Part shown: piece after piece, positions 23,468 through 31,831 of the stretch
Numbering within the stretch: position 1 is the stretch's first letter
Layout of the letters: every line of letters starts with the position of its first letter
DNA from: an uncultured Pseudomonadota bacterium
Lineage (GTDB): Bacteria > Pseudomonadota > Gammaproteobacteria > Burkholderiales > SG8-39
Direction of reading: 5' to 3'
Assembly (NCBI GenBank): GCA_903921325.1
Contig: CAIXPL010000001.1
Coordinates: 1-64,000, forward strand
DNA: 64,000 nucleotides
The notes under the pieces: generated by a model
Seen by the model: only the letters and a program-made list of their open reading frames with translations
Database searches by the model: none
Told to the model about the DNA's origin: nothing
Position numbers and translations under genes: made by a program

Positions 23468-26400
23468 ATGTGGATTGTCGATGTAGCGCTGCGCCGGCCC
23501 TATACGTTCATTGTGGCTGCGCTGCTGATTTTGCTGGCAACGCCGTTTACCCTGATGCGAATGGCAATCGACGTATTGCCCGAGATCGATATTCCGGTCG
23601 TCAGCATCATCTGGACGTACAACGGCCTGCCCGCGACCGAAATGAGCGCGCGCATTGCCACAGTCACCGAACGGGGGCTCACCACGACGGTGAACGACAT
23701 CGAGCACATCGAGTCCCAGTCGCTGGCAGGCGTCTCGGTTCTCAAGGTGTACTTCCAACCCGGCGCTGATGTGCAGTCGGCCATCGCGCAGATTGTGGCC
23801 AATGTGCAATCGCAGGTCAGGCAAATGCCACCGGGCATCACGCCGCCGCAAGTGCTGCGCTATTCCGCCTCGGCCATTCCGGTGATTCAGCTCGGCTTAT
23901 CCAGTCAGTCGATGTCAGAGCAGGAACTGCTCGACGTGGCGCTCAATTTTTTGCGCCCGCAACTGATTACGATTCCCGGAGCCGCCGTGACGTATCCGTA
24001 CGGCGGCAAGCCGCGCCTGATTGCAGTGGATATCGACAATGATCGCTTGCTCGCAAAAGGGCTCACACCGAATGACATCGTCAACGCGGTCAACGCGCAA
24101 AACCTGATCCTGCCCTCGGGTACCGCAAAAATCGCAGAAACGGAATATGCAGTCAATCTCAGCGGGTCGCCCGACAGCGTCGCCGGTTTGAACAACCTGC
24201 CGGTGCGCACCGTCAATGGTGCGACCACCTATCTGAGTGAAGTGGCCCATGTGCGCGATGGATTCGCCCCGCAGACCAATATCGTCCGCCATGACGGTGA
24301 ACGTGGTGTGCTGGTATCGATATTGAAAAGCGGCAGTTCTTCAACGCTCGCGGTCGTCGACACACTCAAGGCGTTGCTGCCGATTGCAGCCAAGTCACTG
24401 CCGCCAGAGCTCGATATCAGTCCGCTGTTTGATCAGTCGCTCTTTGTTCGTGCGGCGATCGAGGGGGTGGTTCATGAGGCGGTCATTGCCGCCTGCTTGA
24501 CCGCCATCATGATTCTTGCGTTTCTTGGCAATTGGCGCAGTACCTGCATCATCGCCATCTCGATCCCGCTGTCGATTCTGACTTCAATCATCGTGCTGAA
24601 CATGATTGGGCAGACCATCAACATCATGACCCTCGGCGGGCTGGCTCTGGCCGTGGGCATCCTGGTCGACGATGCCACGGTCACCATTGAGAATATCGAG
24701 CGTCACATGCACCTGGGCTCAGACCTGATCACGGCCATTCGCGATGGTGCCGGTGAGATTGCAGTGCCTGCATTTGTCTCGACGCTGTGCATTTGTATCG
24801 TCTTTGTGCCGATGTTTTTTCTGACCGGTGTGGCGAAATTTCTGTTCGTGCCGCTGGCCGAGGCCGTCGTGTTCGCCATGATCGCCTCCTACGTGCTGTC
24901 ACGCACCCTGGTGCCCACCATGGTGATGCTGATGATGCGCCGCGGTGAGACCGTGAGCGAGACCAGTCCCGGGCTGTTTCGCCGTCTGTATCTTGGTTTT
25001 GATCGCGCATTTGAGCGTTTCCGCCGTGGTTATGTGGTGGTGCTCAGTGCGCTCCTGGTGCGGCGACGTGCCTTTGCCAGTGCGTTTCTCGCTTTCTGCG
25101 TAGCATCGTGTGGGTTGTACCTGCTGCTCGGGCGCGACTTTTTCCCCTCGGTAGATGCTGGTCAGATCCGCTTGCACTTTCGCGCGGCAACCGGCACACG
25201 GATTGAGGAGACGGCGCGCCTGGCCGATGACATAGAAAAGTTCATTCGCCGGGTCGTTCCGAAGGAGCAGCTTGAGACCATCGTTGATAATCTCGGCTTG
25301 CCCTACAGCGGGATCAACCTGTCCTATAGCAACGCCGGCACGACGGGCACGCTGGATGGCGAAATACAGATTGCACTCAAGCCAGAGCACGATGCCACCG
25401 AGGTGCATATCGCGCGCCTGCGTCGCGAGTTGCCCGAGGCCTTCCCCGGCATTGAATTTTTCTTTCAACCGGCTGACATCGTCAGCCAGATCCTCAATTT
25501 CGGCTTGCCTGCGGCGATAGACATTCAGTTCAGCGGACAAAATCTGAATGGAAATTACAAAGCGGCGCAGGCCCTGCTCGCCAAGGTACGCAGCGTGCCC
25601 GGCACGGTCGACAGCCATATCCAGCAGCGCTCCGACTTGCCGGGTTTTGCCGTGCAAATGGACCGCACCCGTGTGCAACAGCTCGGTTTAAGCGCACTCA
25701 ATGTGGCGCAAAATCTGCTGATCATGCTGGCAGGCAGCTTTCAGACCGCACCGGCGTTCTGGCTGAGTCCGACCAATGGCGTGGTCTATCAGGTGGGTGT
25801 CCAGTCTCCGCAATACCGCATCGATTCTCTCGATGCCTTGTTGCGAACCCCGGTGATCGGTGCGACGCCGGCGGGCCTCGATGCCTCCGGGGCTACCTCG
25901 ACGCAGCTATTGGGCAATCTGGTCACGGTCACGCCGCGCGAGCAGCCGCAAGTCTTGTCACATAACAACGTGCAGCCGGTCATCGACATCTATGTGAGTG
26001 TGCGTGGCCGTGATCTTGGCGGTGTGGCCGATGATGTTGAGAAGCTGGTGAGCGAAGCGAGAAAGACGCTGCCGCGCGGATCCCAGTTGGTTGTGCGCGG
26101 CCAGGTCGAAACCATGAAAACCTCATTCATCGGGTTGGGCGTCGGACTGGCCATGGCAATTGTTCTGGTCTACCTGCTGATCGTGGTGAATTTTCAATCC
26201 TGGATGGATCCACTGATCATCATCAGTGCGCTGCCGGCAGCGTTGGCCGGCATTGCCTGGATGCTGTTTCTCACCGGCACCACGCTGAGTGTGCCGGCGC
26301 TCACCGGGGCGATCATGACCATGGGTGTGGCCACCGCCAACAGCATTCTGGTGATCTCATTTGCCCGCAAGAGACTGGCCGAAGGCATGCCGCCACTGTC

Positions 26401-26701
26401 AGCGGCACTCGAGGCCGGGGCAACCCGCTTGCGTCCGGTGATGATGACTGCATTGGCGATGATGATCGGCATGGTGCCGATGGCCCTTGGCCTGGGCGAG
26501 GGCGGAGAGCAGAATGCGCCACTCGGTCGTGCGGTCATCGGTGGTTTGTTGTTTGCGACGGTATCGACGCTGGTGTTTGTCCCGTTGGTGTTTGCCGGCG
26601 TGCACCGGATCCTGCATGCACGACGGGACGCCCGACTTGCCAGGCAGATCTCGACTCTGGGTGCCAAGAGCGACCCGCTACCCAATCCGGAAATTGGTTG
26701 A
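23468..26701 (+). CDS. RND efflux pump lacking the TM10 lysine
   Basis: A 1077-residue RND pump opening MWIVDVALRRPYTFIVAALL. D401 and D402 in VDDATVTIENIERH (TM4) are conserved, but the TM10 segment reads GVATANSILVISFARKR, with A957 where AcrB has K940. This marks a distinct subfamily found widely in proteobacteria, whose relay must differ from AcrB. It begins the second tripartite operon, ordered pump, adaptor, channel, unlike the first operon. The adaptor gene starts two bases after its stop. Substrates unknown; exporting aromatics or solvents fits the neighbourhood. Confidence 0.92.
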   Translation: MWIVDVALRRPYTFIVAALLILLATPFTLMRMAIDVLPEIDIPVVSIIWTYNGLPATEMSARIATVTERGLTTTVNDIEHIESQSLAGVSVLKVYFQPGADVQSAIAQIVANVQSQVRQMPPGITPPQVLRYSASAIPVIQLGLSSQSMSEQELLDVALNFLRPQLITIPGAAVTYPYGGKPRLIAVDIDNDRLLAKGLTPNDIVNAVNAQNLILPSGTAKIAETEYAVNLSGSPDSVAGLNNLPVRTVNGATTYLSEVAHVRDGFAPQTNIVRHDGERGVLVSILKSGSSSTLAVVDTLKALLPIAAKSLPPELDISPLFDQSLFVRAAIEGVVHEAVIAACLTAIMILAFLGNWRSTCIIAISIPLSILTSIIVLNMIGQTINIMTLGGLALAVGILVDDATVTIENIERHMHLGSDLITAIRDGAGEIAVPAFVSTLCICIVFVPMFFLTGVAKFLFVPLAEAVVFAMIASYVLSRTLVPTMVMLMMRRGETVSETSPGLFRRLYLGFDRAFERFRRGYVVVLSALLVRRRAFASAFLAFCVASCGLYLLLGRDFFPSVDAGQIRLHFRAATGTRIEETARLADDIEKFIRRVVPKEQLETIVDNLGLPYSGINLSYSNAGTTGTLDGEIQIALKPEHDATEVHIARLRRELPEAFPGIEFFFQPADIVSQILNFGLPAAIDIQFSGQNLNGNYKAAQALLAKVRSVPGTVDSHIQQRSDLPGFAVQMDRTRVQQLGLSALNVAQNLLIMLAGSFQTAPAFWLSPTNGVVYQVGVQSPQYRIDSLDALLRTPVIGATPAGLDASGATSTQLLGNLVTVTPREQPQVLSHNNVQPVIDIYVSVRGRDLGGVADDVEKLVSEARKTLPRGSQLVVRGQVETMKTSFIGLGVGLAMAIVLVYLLIVVNFQSWMDPLIIISALPAALAGIAWMLFLTGTTLSVPALTGAIMTMGVATANSILVISFARKRLAEGMPPLSAALEAGATRLRPVMMTALAMMIGMVPMALGLGEGGEQNAPLGRAVIGGLLFATVSTLVFVPLVFAGVHRILHARRDARLARQISTLGAKSDPLPNPEIG

Positions 26702-26702
26702 T

Positions 26703-28019
26703 ATGACTGAAGAGCGCCATTCATCACTGGATTTGCACGATTTCCACTTGCATGACAGCGACGGTAGCGGCCCGCAGCGCCGGGTTGTTCTGCGCCGTGC
26801 GGTCTGGGCAACCGTCATCGTCGTGCTGCTGCTGGCAGCCGGCGGGGTGCGCAGCCTGCTGGCGCGCAGCGCACTGGCCAGGGAGGTGGCTGCGACCACC
26901 GCGGAGCAGGAGAAAATCTTTGTCGTCACGACATCGCCCAGGCCGAGCAACCGTGATCAGAAGCTGGTGCTGCCCGGTAGCTTGCAGGGAATGGTTGAGT
27001 CACCGGTTTATGCGCGAACCGGTGGTTATTTGTTGCGCTGGCACAAAGATATCGGTGCCACTGTCAGGAAGGGCGATCTGCTGGCTGAAATCGATACGCC
27101 TGAGATAGAGCGCCAGTTGGACGCGGCAATCGCTGCGCGCGATCAGGCGACGGCCAGCCTTGACCTTGCCAGGAGCTCGGTTGCCCGCTGGGAGAACTTG
27201 CGCAAGCAGGATGCGGTCTCACAGCAGGAACTGGACGAGCGGCGCAGTGGTTTCTCCCAGGCCGAGGCCAATCTGGCGGCAGCCGATGCCAATGTGAAAC
27301 GCTTGCGCGAGCAAGCCGGGTTCAACCGGCTCGTGGCTCCATTCGCCGGCATCATCACCCGACGCAACGTCAATGTGGGTGACTTGATTGATCCAGGCAA
27401 TGGCGGCTTGGCTCGTGCGCTATTCACGGTGGCGCAAATTGATACGTTGCGGGTGTATGTGTTCGTGCCGCAAAGCTTTTCGCGGCAGGTGAAAGTGGGA
27501 CAGGAAGTCAAGATCACGCAACAAGAGCTGGTCGGGCGCGAATTTGTGGGCAAGGTCGCGCGTACTGCCGGTGCGCTTGATCCGGCGACGCGTACGTTGC
27601 AGGTCGAAGTGAATACGCCCAATGCGGCGCATCTGTTGATGCCTGGCAGTTACGTGCAGGTCGCCTTCCCGATGACTCCGGGCGATGCGCTGGTCGTACC
27701 GACCAATACCCTGATGTTTCGCGCAGAAGGACCACAAGCTGCGGTCGTCAATGCGCAGGGCAAGGTCAATCTGAAATCCATTGTGATCGGCGAGAATTAC
27801 GGGCGGGCGATTCAGGTGATCAATGGACTGCTCGCGACCGATCGCCTGATTGTCAACCCTCCCGATTCGATCGCAGAGGGTGATTCTGTCATCGTGCGCG
27901 AACTGCGAAAAAAGCCGACTGAACCAGCGGCAGACAAATCAGCCACGGAGAAGGGCAGTGCGACTGAGCGCGCGCCGGCAGCAGGCAAAGTCTCCGGTAA
28001 GGAAGGTGATTCCAAGTGA
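26703..28019 (+). CDS. RND efflux periplasmic adaptor (membrane-anchored)
   Basis: A 438-residue adaptor whose N-terminus, unlike the first system's, has no lipobox: a polar 27-residue lead is followed by one membrane segment at about residues 29-49 (VWATVIVVLLLAAGGVR). The lipoyl halves (VYARTGGYLLRWHKDIGA and RLVAPFAGIITRRNVNVGD) enclose the helical hairpin; beta-barrel and membrane-proximal domains follow. The last 40 residues are rich in Lys, Glu, Ala and Thr. The ATG at 26703 abuts the pump stop; its own stop overlaps the channel gene's GTG by four bases. Confidence 0.9.
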   Translation: MTEERHSSLDLHDFHLHDSDGSGPQRRVVLRRAVWATVIVVLLLAAGGVRSLLARSALAREVAATTAEQEKIFVVTTSPRPSNRDQKLVLPGSLQGMVESPVYARTGGYLLRWHKDIGATVRKGDLLAEIDTPEIERQLDAAIAARDQATASLDLARSSVARWENLRKQDAVSQQELDERRSGFSQAEANLAAADANVKRLREQAGFNRLVAPFAGIITRRNVNVGDLIDPGNGGLARALFTVAQIDTLRVYVFVPQSFSRQVKVGQEVKITQQELVGREFVGKVARTAGALDPATRTLQVEVNTPNAAHLLMPGSYVQVAFPMTPGDALVVPTNTLMFRAEGPQAAVVNAQGKVNLKSIVIGENYGRAIQVINGLLATDRLIVNPPDSIAEGDSVIVRELRKKPTEPAADKSATEKGSATERAPAAGKVSGKEGDSK

Positions 28020-29485
28020 GCACGTTGCGAACGTCCACCTGCTGTGTTGGCCTGGTGTGGCTGCTGGGTGCTTGCGGGCCGGTGGGCCCTGACTACTCGA
28101 GACCCAAAGTATCCACACCGGCAAGTTACCGGCTGGAAGAGCCCTGGCGCCTGAGCACACCGCGTGCCGTCGAGTTGACTGAGCAATGGTGGCAGGTGTT
28201 CAACGATCCGCGACTCGATGATCTCGAAAAGCGGGCGTTGGAGAAGAACAACACACTGGCCGTCGCGGCGGCCCGTCTTGAGCAGGCTCGTGCACAAGTG
28301 GCGGCTGCCACTGCGGGCCTGTATCCCGAAGTGCGTGCCAACGCCAATGTCAATCGATTCCGGATCTCTGCCAATCGCCCGCAAACCTCATACAGCACGC
28401 CGACCTCGTCAACCGTGCAGACCGATCTTCTGACGTCATTTTCTGCGCGCTATGAGGCCGATGTGTTTGGTCGCGTGCGCCGCAGTATCGAGGTGGCCAA
28501 GGCGAGCAGCGAGCAGACTGCAGCCGATTTGCAGACCCTGCGCCTGCTGGTGAGCGCCGATCTGGCGACCAACTATGTTGTGCTCGGCGAACTCGATAAT
28601 GAAATCGATGTGGTGCGGCGCGCGCTGGAATGGCAGCGCAAGGCGCTCGCGTTTGTCACCGCGCGCCATGATGCTGGCGCCGCTTCCGGACTGGATGTGG
28701 CACAACAGCAGGCCCAGATCGACGCCACTGCAACCCAGCTCGAACTGCTGAACAACCAGCGCGGGCATGTCGAGCGTGTCATTGCAACGCTGGTTGGATC
28801 GCCGGCATCAACCTTTGCCCTGGAACCCAAGCCACTTGACATGCACGCTTTCGCGCCACCGCTCGGGTTGCCTTCAGATTTGCTCGAACGGCGCCCTGAT
28901 ATTGCGTCGGCGGAACGGGCGATGGCAGCGGCCAATGCCCAGATCGGCGTAGCGGAGGCCGCTGTTTATCCCAGTTTCATACTCGGACCGAGCTATGGCT
29001 ATGAAAGCCGCAACTTCCTGCACCTGTTTGACCTGCCAAGCCTCGTGTGGGCCTTTGGCGTCTCAAGTTCACAGCTCCTGTTCGATGGTGGGCGCGCCAA
29101 GGCCGCCATCCGTTTCGCTGAGGCGGGTTACCAGGCGACGCTCGCGAGCTATAAGCAGGTGGTCTTGAATGCCGTTCAGGAAGTCGAGGACGGACTGGGA
29201 TCATTGCAGGTGCTCGATCGCGCACATCAGCAGGCACTCGCCTCGGTCGAGAGCAATCGGCGCCTGCTGCAACTGGCCAGTGATCGCTACGCCGGGGGCT
29301 TGGCCACTTACCTGGACGTGATCACGGCCCAGCAGGCCCTGCTCGCGAGCGCACGAATCCGGGTGCAGATTCTCGGTCAGCAGGTGAACGCATCGGTGTT
29401 CTTGGTGAAGGCATTGGGCGGCGGCTGGCATAGTGAGCAACAACCGGTAAAGACCGCTGCTCTTGCACCGCCCGACGAGCGCTGA
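28016..29485 (+). CDS. outer-membrane efflux channel lipoprotein (NodT family)
   Basis: A 489-residue channel closing the second RND system. The start is a GTG overlapping the adaptor stop (GTGA). The signal ends LLGAC with the lipidated cysteine at residue 20, then GPVGPDYSRPK. DLLERRPDI lies in the middle, and the C-terminal repeat ends after RYAGGLATYLDVITAQQ. It is the second complete NodT channel within 7 kb; the two are clearly related but well diverged and so are not a recent duplication. Confidence 0.91.
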   Translation: MSTLRTSTCCVGLVWLLGACGPVGPDYSRPKVSTPASYRLEEPWRLSTPRAVELTEQWWQVFNDPRLDDLEKRALEKNNTLAVAAARLEQARAQVAAATAGLYPEVRANANVNRFRISANRPQTSYSTPTSSTVQTDLLTSFSARYEADVFGRVRRSIEVAKASSEQTAADLQTLRLLVSADLATNYVVLGELDNEIDVVRRALEWQRKALAFVTARHDAGAASGLDVAQQQAQIDATATQLELLNNQRGHVERVIATLVGSPASTFALEPKPLDMHAFAPPLGLPSDLLERRPDIASAERAMAAANAQIGVAEAAVYPSFILGPSYGYESRNFLHLFDLPSLVWAFGVSSSQLLFDGGRAKAAIRFAEAGYQATLASYKQVVLNAVQEVEDGLGSLQVLDRAHQQALASVESNRRLLQLASDRYAGGLATYLDVITAQQALLASARIRVQILGQQVNASVFLVKALGGGWHSEQQPVKTAALAPPDER

Positions 29486-29498
29486 ACTGGAACGGGCG

Positions 29499-29515
29499 AG
29501 GGCAAAGCAAGCCCT
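29499..29515 (+). terminator. weak hairpin after the second RND operon
   Basis: AGGGC and GCCCT enclose AAAGCAA, 14 bases after the channel stop. No U-run follows. The 75-bp gap also contains the ribosome site of the next gene, so read-through is possible. Confidence 0.25.
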
Positions 29516-29560
29516 GACTGGGTGCGGCGAGTGCCATAGCAAAGCGCAGGAGACGAACTG

Positions 29561-30370
29561 ATGCAGACAGTCCGGTTGGACTATGACGATGGTGTGGGTT
29601 TGCTCACCTTGAACCGACCCGAGCAACTCAACGCGCTTGATCTGGCGATGAAGACTGATCTGGCCGAGGCGATTGCCCACGTGCAGGCGGACAGCCGCAT
29701 GCGCGCTTTGGTGGTCACCGGTGCCGGACGCGCCTTTTGCGCCGGCGGTGATGTTCGATCGATGCCCAGCGGGCCGGATACCGCACAACAAGGGCGTCGT
29801 CGGCTGTCCGATCATTCCACCTGGATCGCCGGTTTGATCGGGCTCGATCGGCCGGTGATTGCGGCGGTGAATGGTGCGGCATTCGGCGCAGGCTTCAGTG
29901 TGGCTCTGATGGCCGATTTTGTTTTCGCAGCGAAAAGTGCCCGCTTTTGCGCATCGTTTGGTCGTTTGGGCCTGGTGCCCGATTGCGGATTGCACTGGCT
30001 ATTACCGCGGGTGGTTGGCATGCAGCGCGCGCGTGAAATTCTGTTCACCACGCGGGAAATTGGCGCAGTAGAAGCGGTTGAGCTCGGTATTGCCCTGCGA
30101 AGCGCAGACGATGCCCAGGTTGTTGAGCAGGCGATGGCCTTCGCGCACGGTTTCACCGAGGCATCAGCAATGTCGTTGGCCATGTCCAAGGAAATCCTGC
30201 GATCGTCGTGGACCGCGGACCTGGCCACCGTGCTGGCCTTGGAAGCCTCGGCGCAAGGCATTGCTTTCAGCACGGAATATCACCAGAATGCGGCCGCGCG
30301 CTTTCGTGCGCGTGAGGCGCAGCCGTTTCCACCCCAGGCCTGGTCCGGTCGCGGAACGTCCGGCACCTGA
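29561..30370 (+). CDS. enoyl-CoA hydratase/isomerase family protein (PaaG-like)
   Basis: A 269-residue crotonase-fold enzyme acting on CoA thioesters in the cytosol. The oxyanion hole is formed by FCAGGDV (about 59-65) and NGAAFGAG (104-111). The two glutamates of true enoyl-CoA hydratases are not evident; instead D141 in GLVPDCG is placed as in PaaG-type 2,3-dehydroadipyl/oxepin isomerases, which favours an isomerase or ring-modifying role. A good ribosome site (AGGAGA) precedes the ATG. It starts a co-directional set with a MaoC dehydratase and a CitE-type lyase, which suggests a short CoA-thioester degradation route. Confidence 0.88.
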   Translation: MQTVRLDYDDGVGLLTLNRPEQLNALDLAMKTDLAEAIAHVQADSRMRALVVTGAGRAFCAGGDVRSMPSGPDTAQQGRRRLSDHSTWIAGLIGLDRPVIAAVNGAAFGAGFSVALMADFVFAAKSARFCASFGRLGLVPDCGLHWLLPRVVGMQRAREILFTTREIGAVEAVELGIALRSADDAQVVEQAMAFAHGFTEASAMSLAMSKEILRSSWTADLATVLALEASAQGIAFSTEYHQNAAARFRAREAQPFPPQAWSGRGTSGT

Positions 30371-30406
30371 ACGCGCGCCGGATGGCCTATCGGGAGGTAG
30401 CTAAAC

Positions 30407-30868
30407 ATGGCAGGTCTACTGTACGAGCAATTCCAGGTGGGTCATGTGTTTGAGCATGACTGGACCCGCACGGTGACAGAGACAGACAACGTCCTGTTCA
30501 GCAGCCTCACCATGAATGTACAGCCGCTGCACCTCGATCACGAGTTCGCCGCCCGGACAGAGTTCGGGCGGCCGCTGATCAACAGCCTGTTCACTCTGGG
30601 CCTCTTGATTGGCATGACGGTGAATGACACCACGCTGGGGACCACGATTGCCAACCTGGGGATGAGCGACGTTCGCTTTCCCAAGCCGGTGTTCGCTGGG
30701 GATACCCTGCATGTGCGCACCACGGTGATCTCCAAACGGGAGTCACGCGGGCGACCCGACGCGGGTATTGTTGAATTTGAGCACAGCGCTATCAATCAGC
30801 GCGGTGAAACCGTGGCAATTTGCCGGCGAACCGCTTTCATGCGCAAGCAGGCACTCTCCGGTACCTGA
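30407..30868 (+). CDS. MaoC-family hot-dog dehydratase
   Basis: A 153-residue hot-dog-fold (R)-enoyl-CoA hydratase-type protein. [18 protein letters not shown] places N37 and H42 in the position of the catalytic Asp/His of MaoC hydratases, Asn replacing Asp. [13 protein letters not shown] follows, as in mesaconyl-CoA and methylthioacryloyl-type hydratases. CGGGAGGT-like sequence (GGGAGG) lies about ten bases before the ATG. It is placed 36 bases after the enoyl-CoA hydratase gene and five bases before the CitE-type gene. The MaoC plus CitE pairing is known from beta-methylmalyl-CoA metabolism, so the pair may hydrate and then cleave a branched acyl-CoA. Confidence 0.85.
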   Translation: MAGLLYEQFQVGHVFEHDWTRTVTETDNVLFSSLTMNVQPLHLDHEFAARTEFGRPLINSLFTLGLLIGMTVNDTTLGTTIANLGMSDVRFPKPVFAGDTLHVRTTVISKRESRGRPDAGIVEFEHSAINQRGETVAICRRTAFMRKQALSGT

Positions 30869-30873
30869 TCGCG

Positions 30874-31728
30874 ATGCGCTCACTTTTGTTCGTACCGGCT
30901 GACAGCCCGCGCAAATTCGCCCGCGCGTGCGTGAGCGCGGCAGACGCGCTGATTATCGATTTCGAGGACTCCGTCGCGCCGGAGCGAAAGGCGGCCGCAC
31001 GGGCCGAGGCGGTCGCGATGGTGCGCGGCACGCAGACACAGCAACCGATCTGGGTTCGAATCAACCCGCTGGATTCCGAATGGGCAATCGATGATCTGAA
31101 CGCATTGAGCGCGCTGCGACCGTTTGGCGTGGTCTTGCCCAAATCCCGCTCGATCGGCGACGTCATACGCTTGTCGCACTACCTGGAAGCCTTTGAGGTG
31201 GTCGCGGGGATCGGACGCGGTACTACTCGGATATTGCCCATTGTCAGTGAAGCGGCGGGGGCCACGCTGCAAATCGGCAGCTATCGCGACGGGCACGCAC
31301 GCCTGTGGGGACTTACCTGGGGGGCGGAGGACCTGGCGGCAGACCTTGGCGTGCTGTCGAACCGGTTTGGCGGCGAGTACACTGAGGTATTCCGGCATGC
31401 ACGCACCCAGTGTCTGCTGGCGGCGGCAGCGGCGGGTGTGCGCGCCATTGATACCGTGTGTGTTGGCATCGACGATGACGCGGCCGTTCTGCGCGATTCA
31501 ATTGCTGCACGACGTGACGGATTTAGTGGCAAGATGGCCGTTCATCCAGTACAACTGGGCGCAATCAATGGCGCGTTCACCCCTACTGCGGAGGAGCTTG
31601 ATCGGGCGCGGCGAATCGTGGCAGCGTTTGCGGCAAGGCCTGAGACTGGCGCCTTCCGCCTTGACGGTGAAATGGTTGATCGACCTCACTGGCTCGCGGC
31701 ACGCAGATTGCTCAATCTTCCTTCTTGA
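30874..31728 (+). CDS. HpcH/HpaI aldolase/citrate lyase family (CitE-like) CoA-ester lyase
   Basis: A 284-residue TIM-barrel enzyme. It opens MRSLLFVPADSPRKFARAC, with IIDFEDSVAPERK at about 27-39, whose E31 and D32 belong to the metal site, and LWGLTWGAEDLAADLG further on; all are CitE/malyl-CoA-lyase hallmarks. No other citrate lyase subunits are present, so this is a stand-alone malyl-CoA, citramalyl-CoA or beta-methylmalyl-CoA lyase or thioesterase. The ATG at 30874 lies five bases after the MaoC stop; a longer start within the MaoC gene is unlikely. Expected products are acetyl-, propionyl- or glyoxylate-type fragments. Confidence 0.88.
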   Translation: MRSLLFVPADSPRKFARACVSAADALIIDFEDSVAPERKAAARAEAVAMVRGTQTQQPIWVRINPLDSEWAIDDLNALSALRPFGVVLPKSRSIGDVIRLSHYLEAFEVVAGIGRGTTRILPIVSEAAGATLQIGSYRDGHARLWGLTWGAEDLAADLGVLSNRFGGEYTEVFRHARTQCLLAAAAAGVRAIDTVCVGIDDDAAVLRDSIAARRDGFSGKMAVHPVQLGAINGAFTPTAEELDRARRIVAAFAARPETGAFRLDGEMVDRPHWLAARRLLNLPS

Positions 31729-31831
31729 TTCAGGGTCATTCAGGACTTGTTCAATTTTTTTAGGCGCAGGGCTCGCATGGTAGTGATTGGGTCATTCCGG
31801 CGTTCTGTTATGAGAAGGAATCTGGTCAGTA

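Noticed and set aside
30874-31728. Citrate lyase complex
   Set aside because: Only a CitE-type protein is found; the acyl carrier and CitF subunits are missing, so a stand-alone CoA-ester lyase is the better reading.
31729-31831. Rho-independent terminator ending at the T7 run near 31755
   Set aside because: A U-run exists but no stable stem immediately precedes it.
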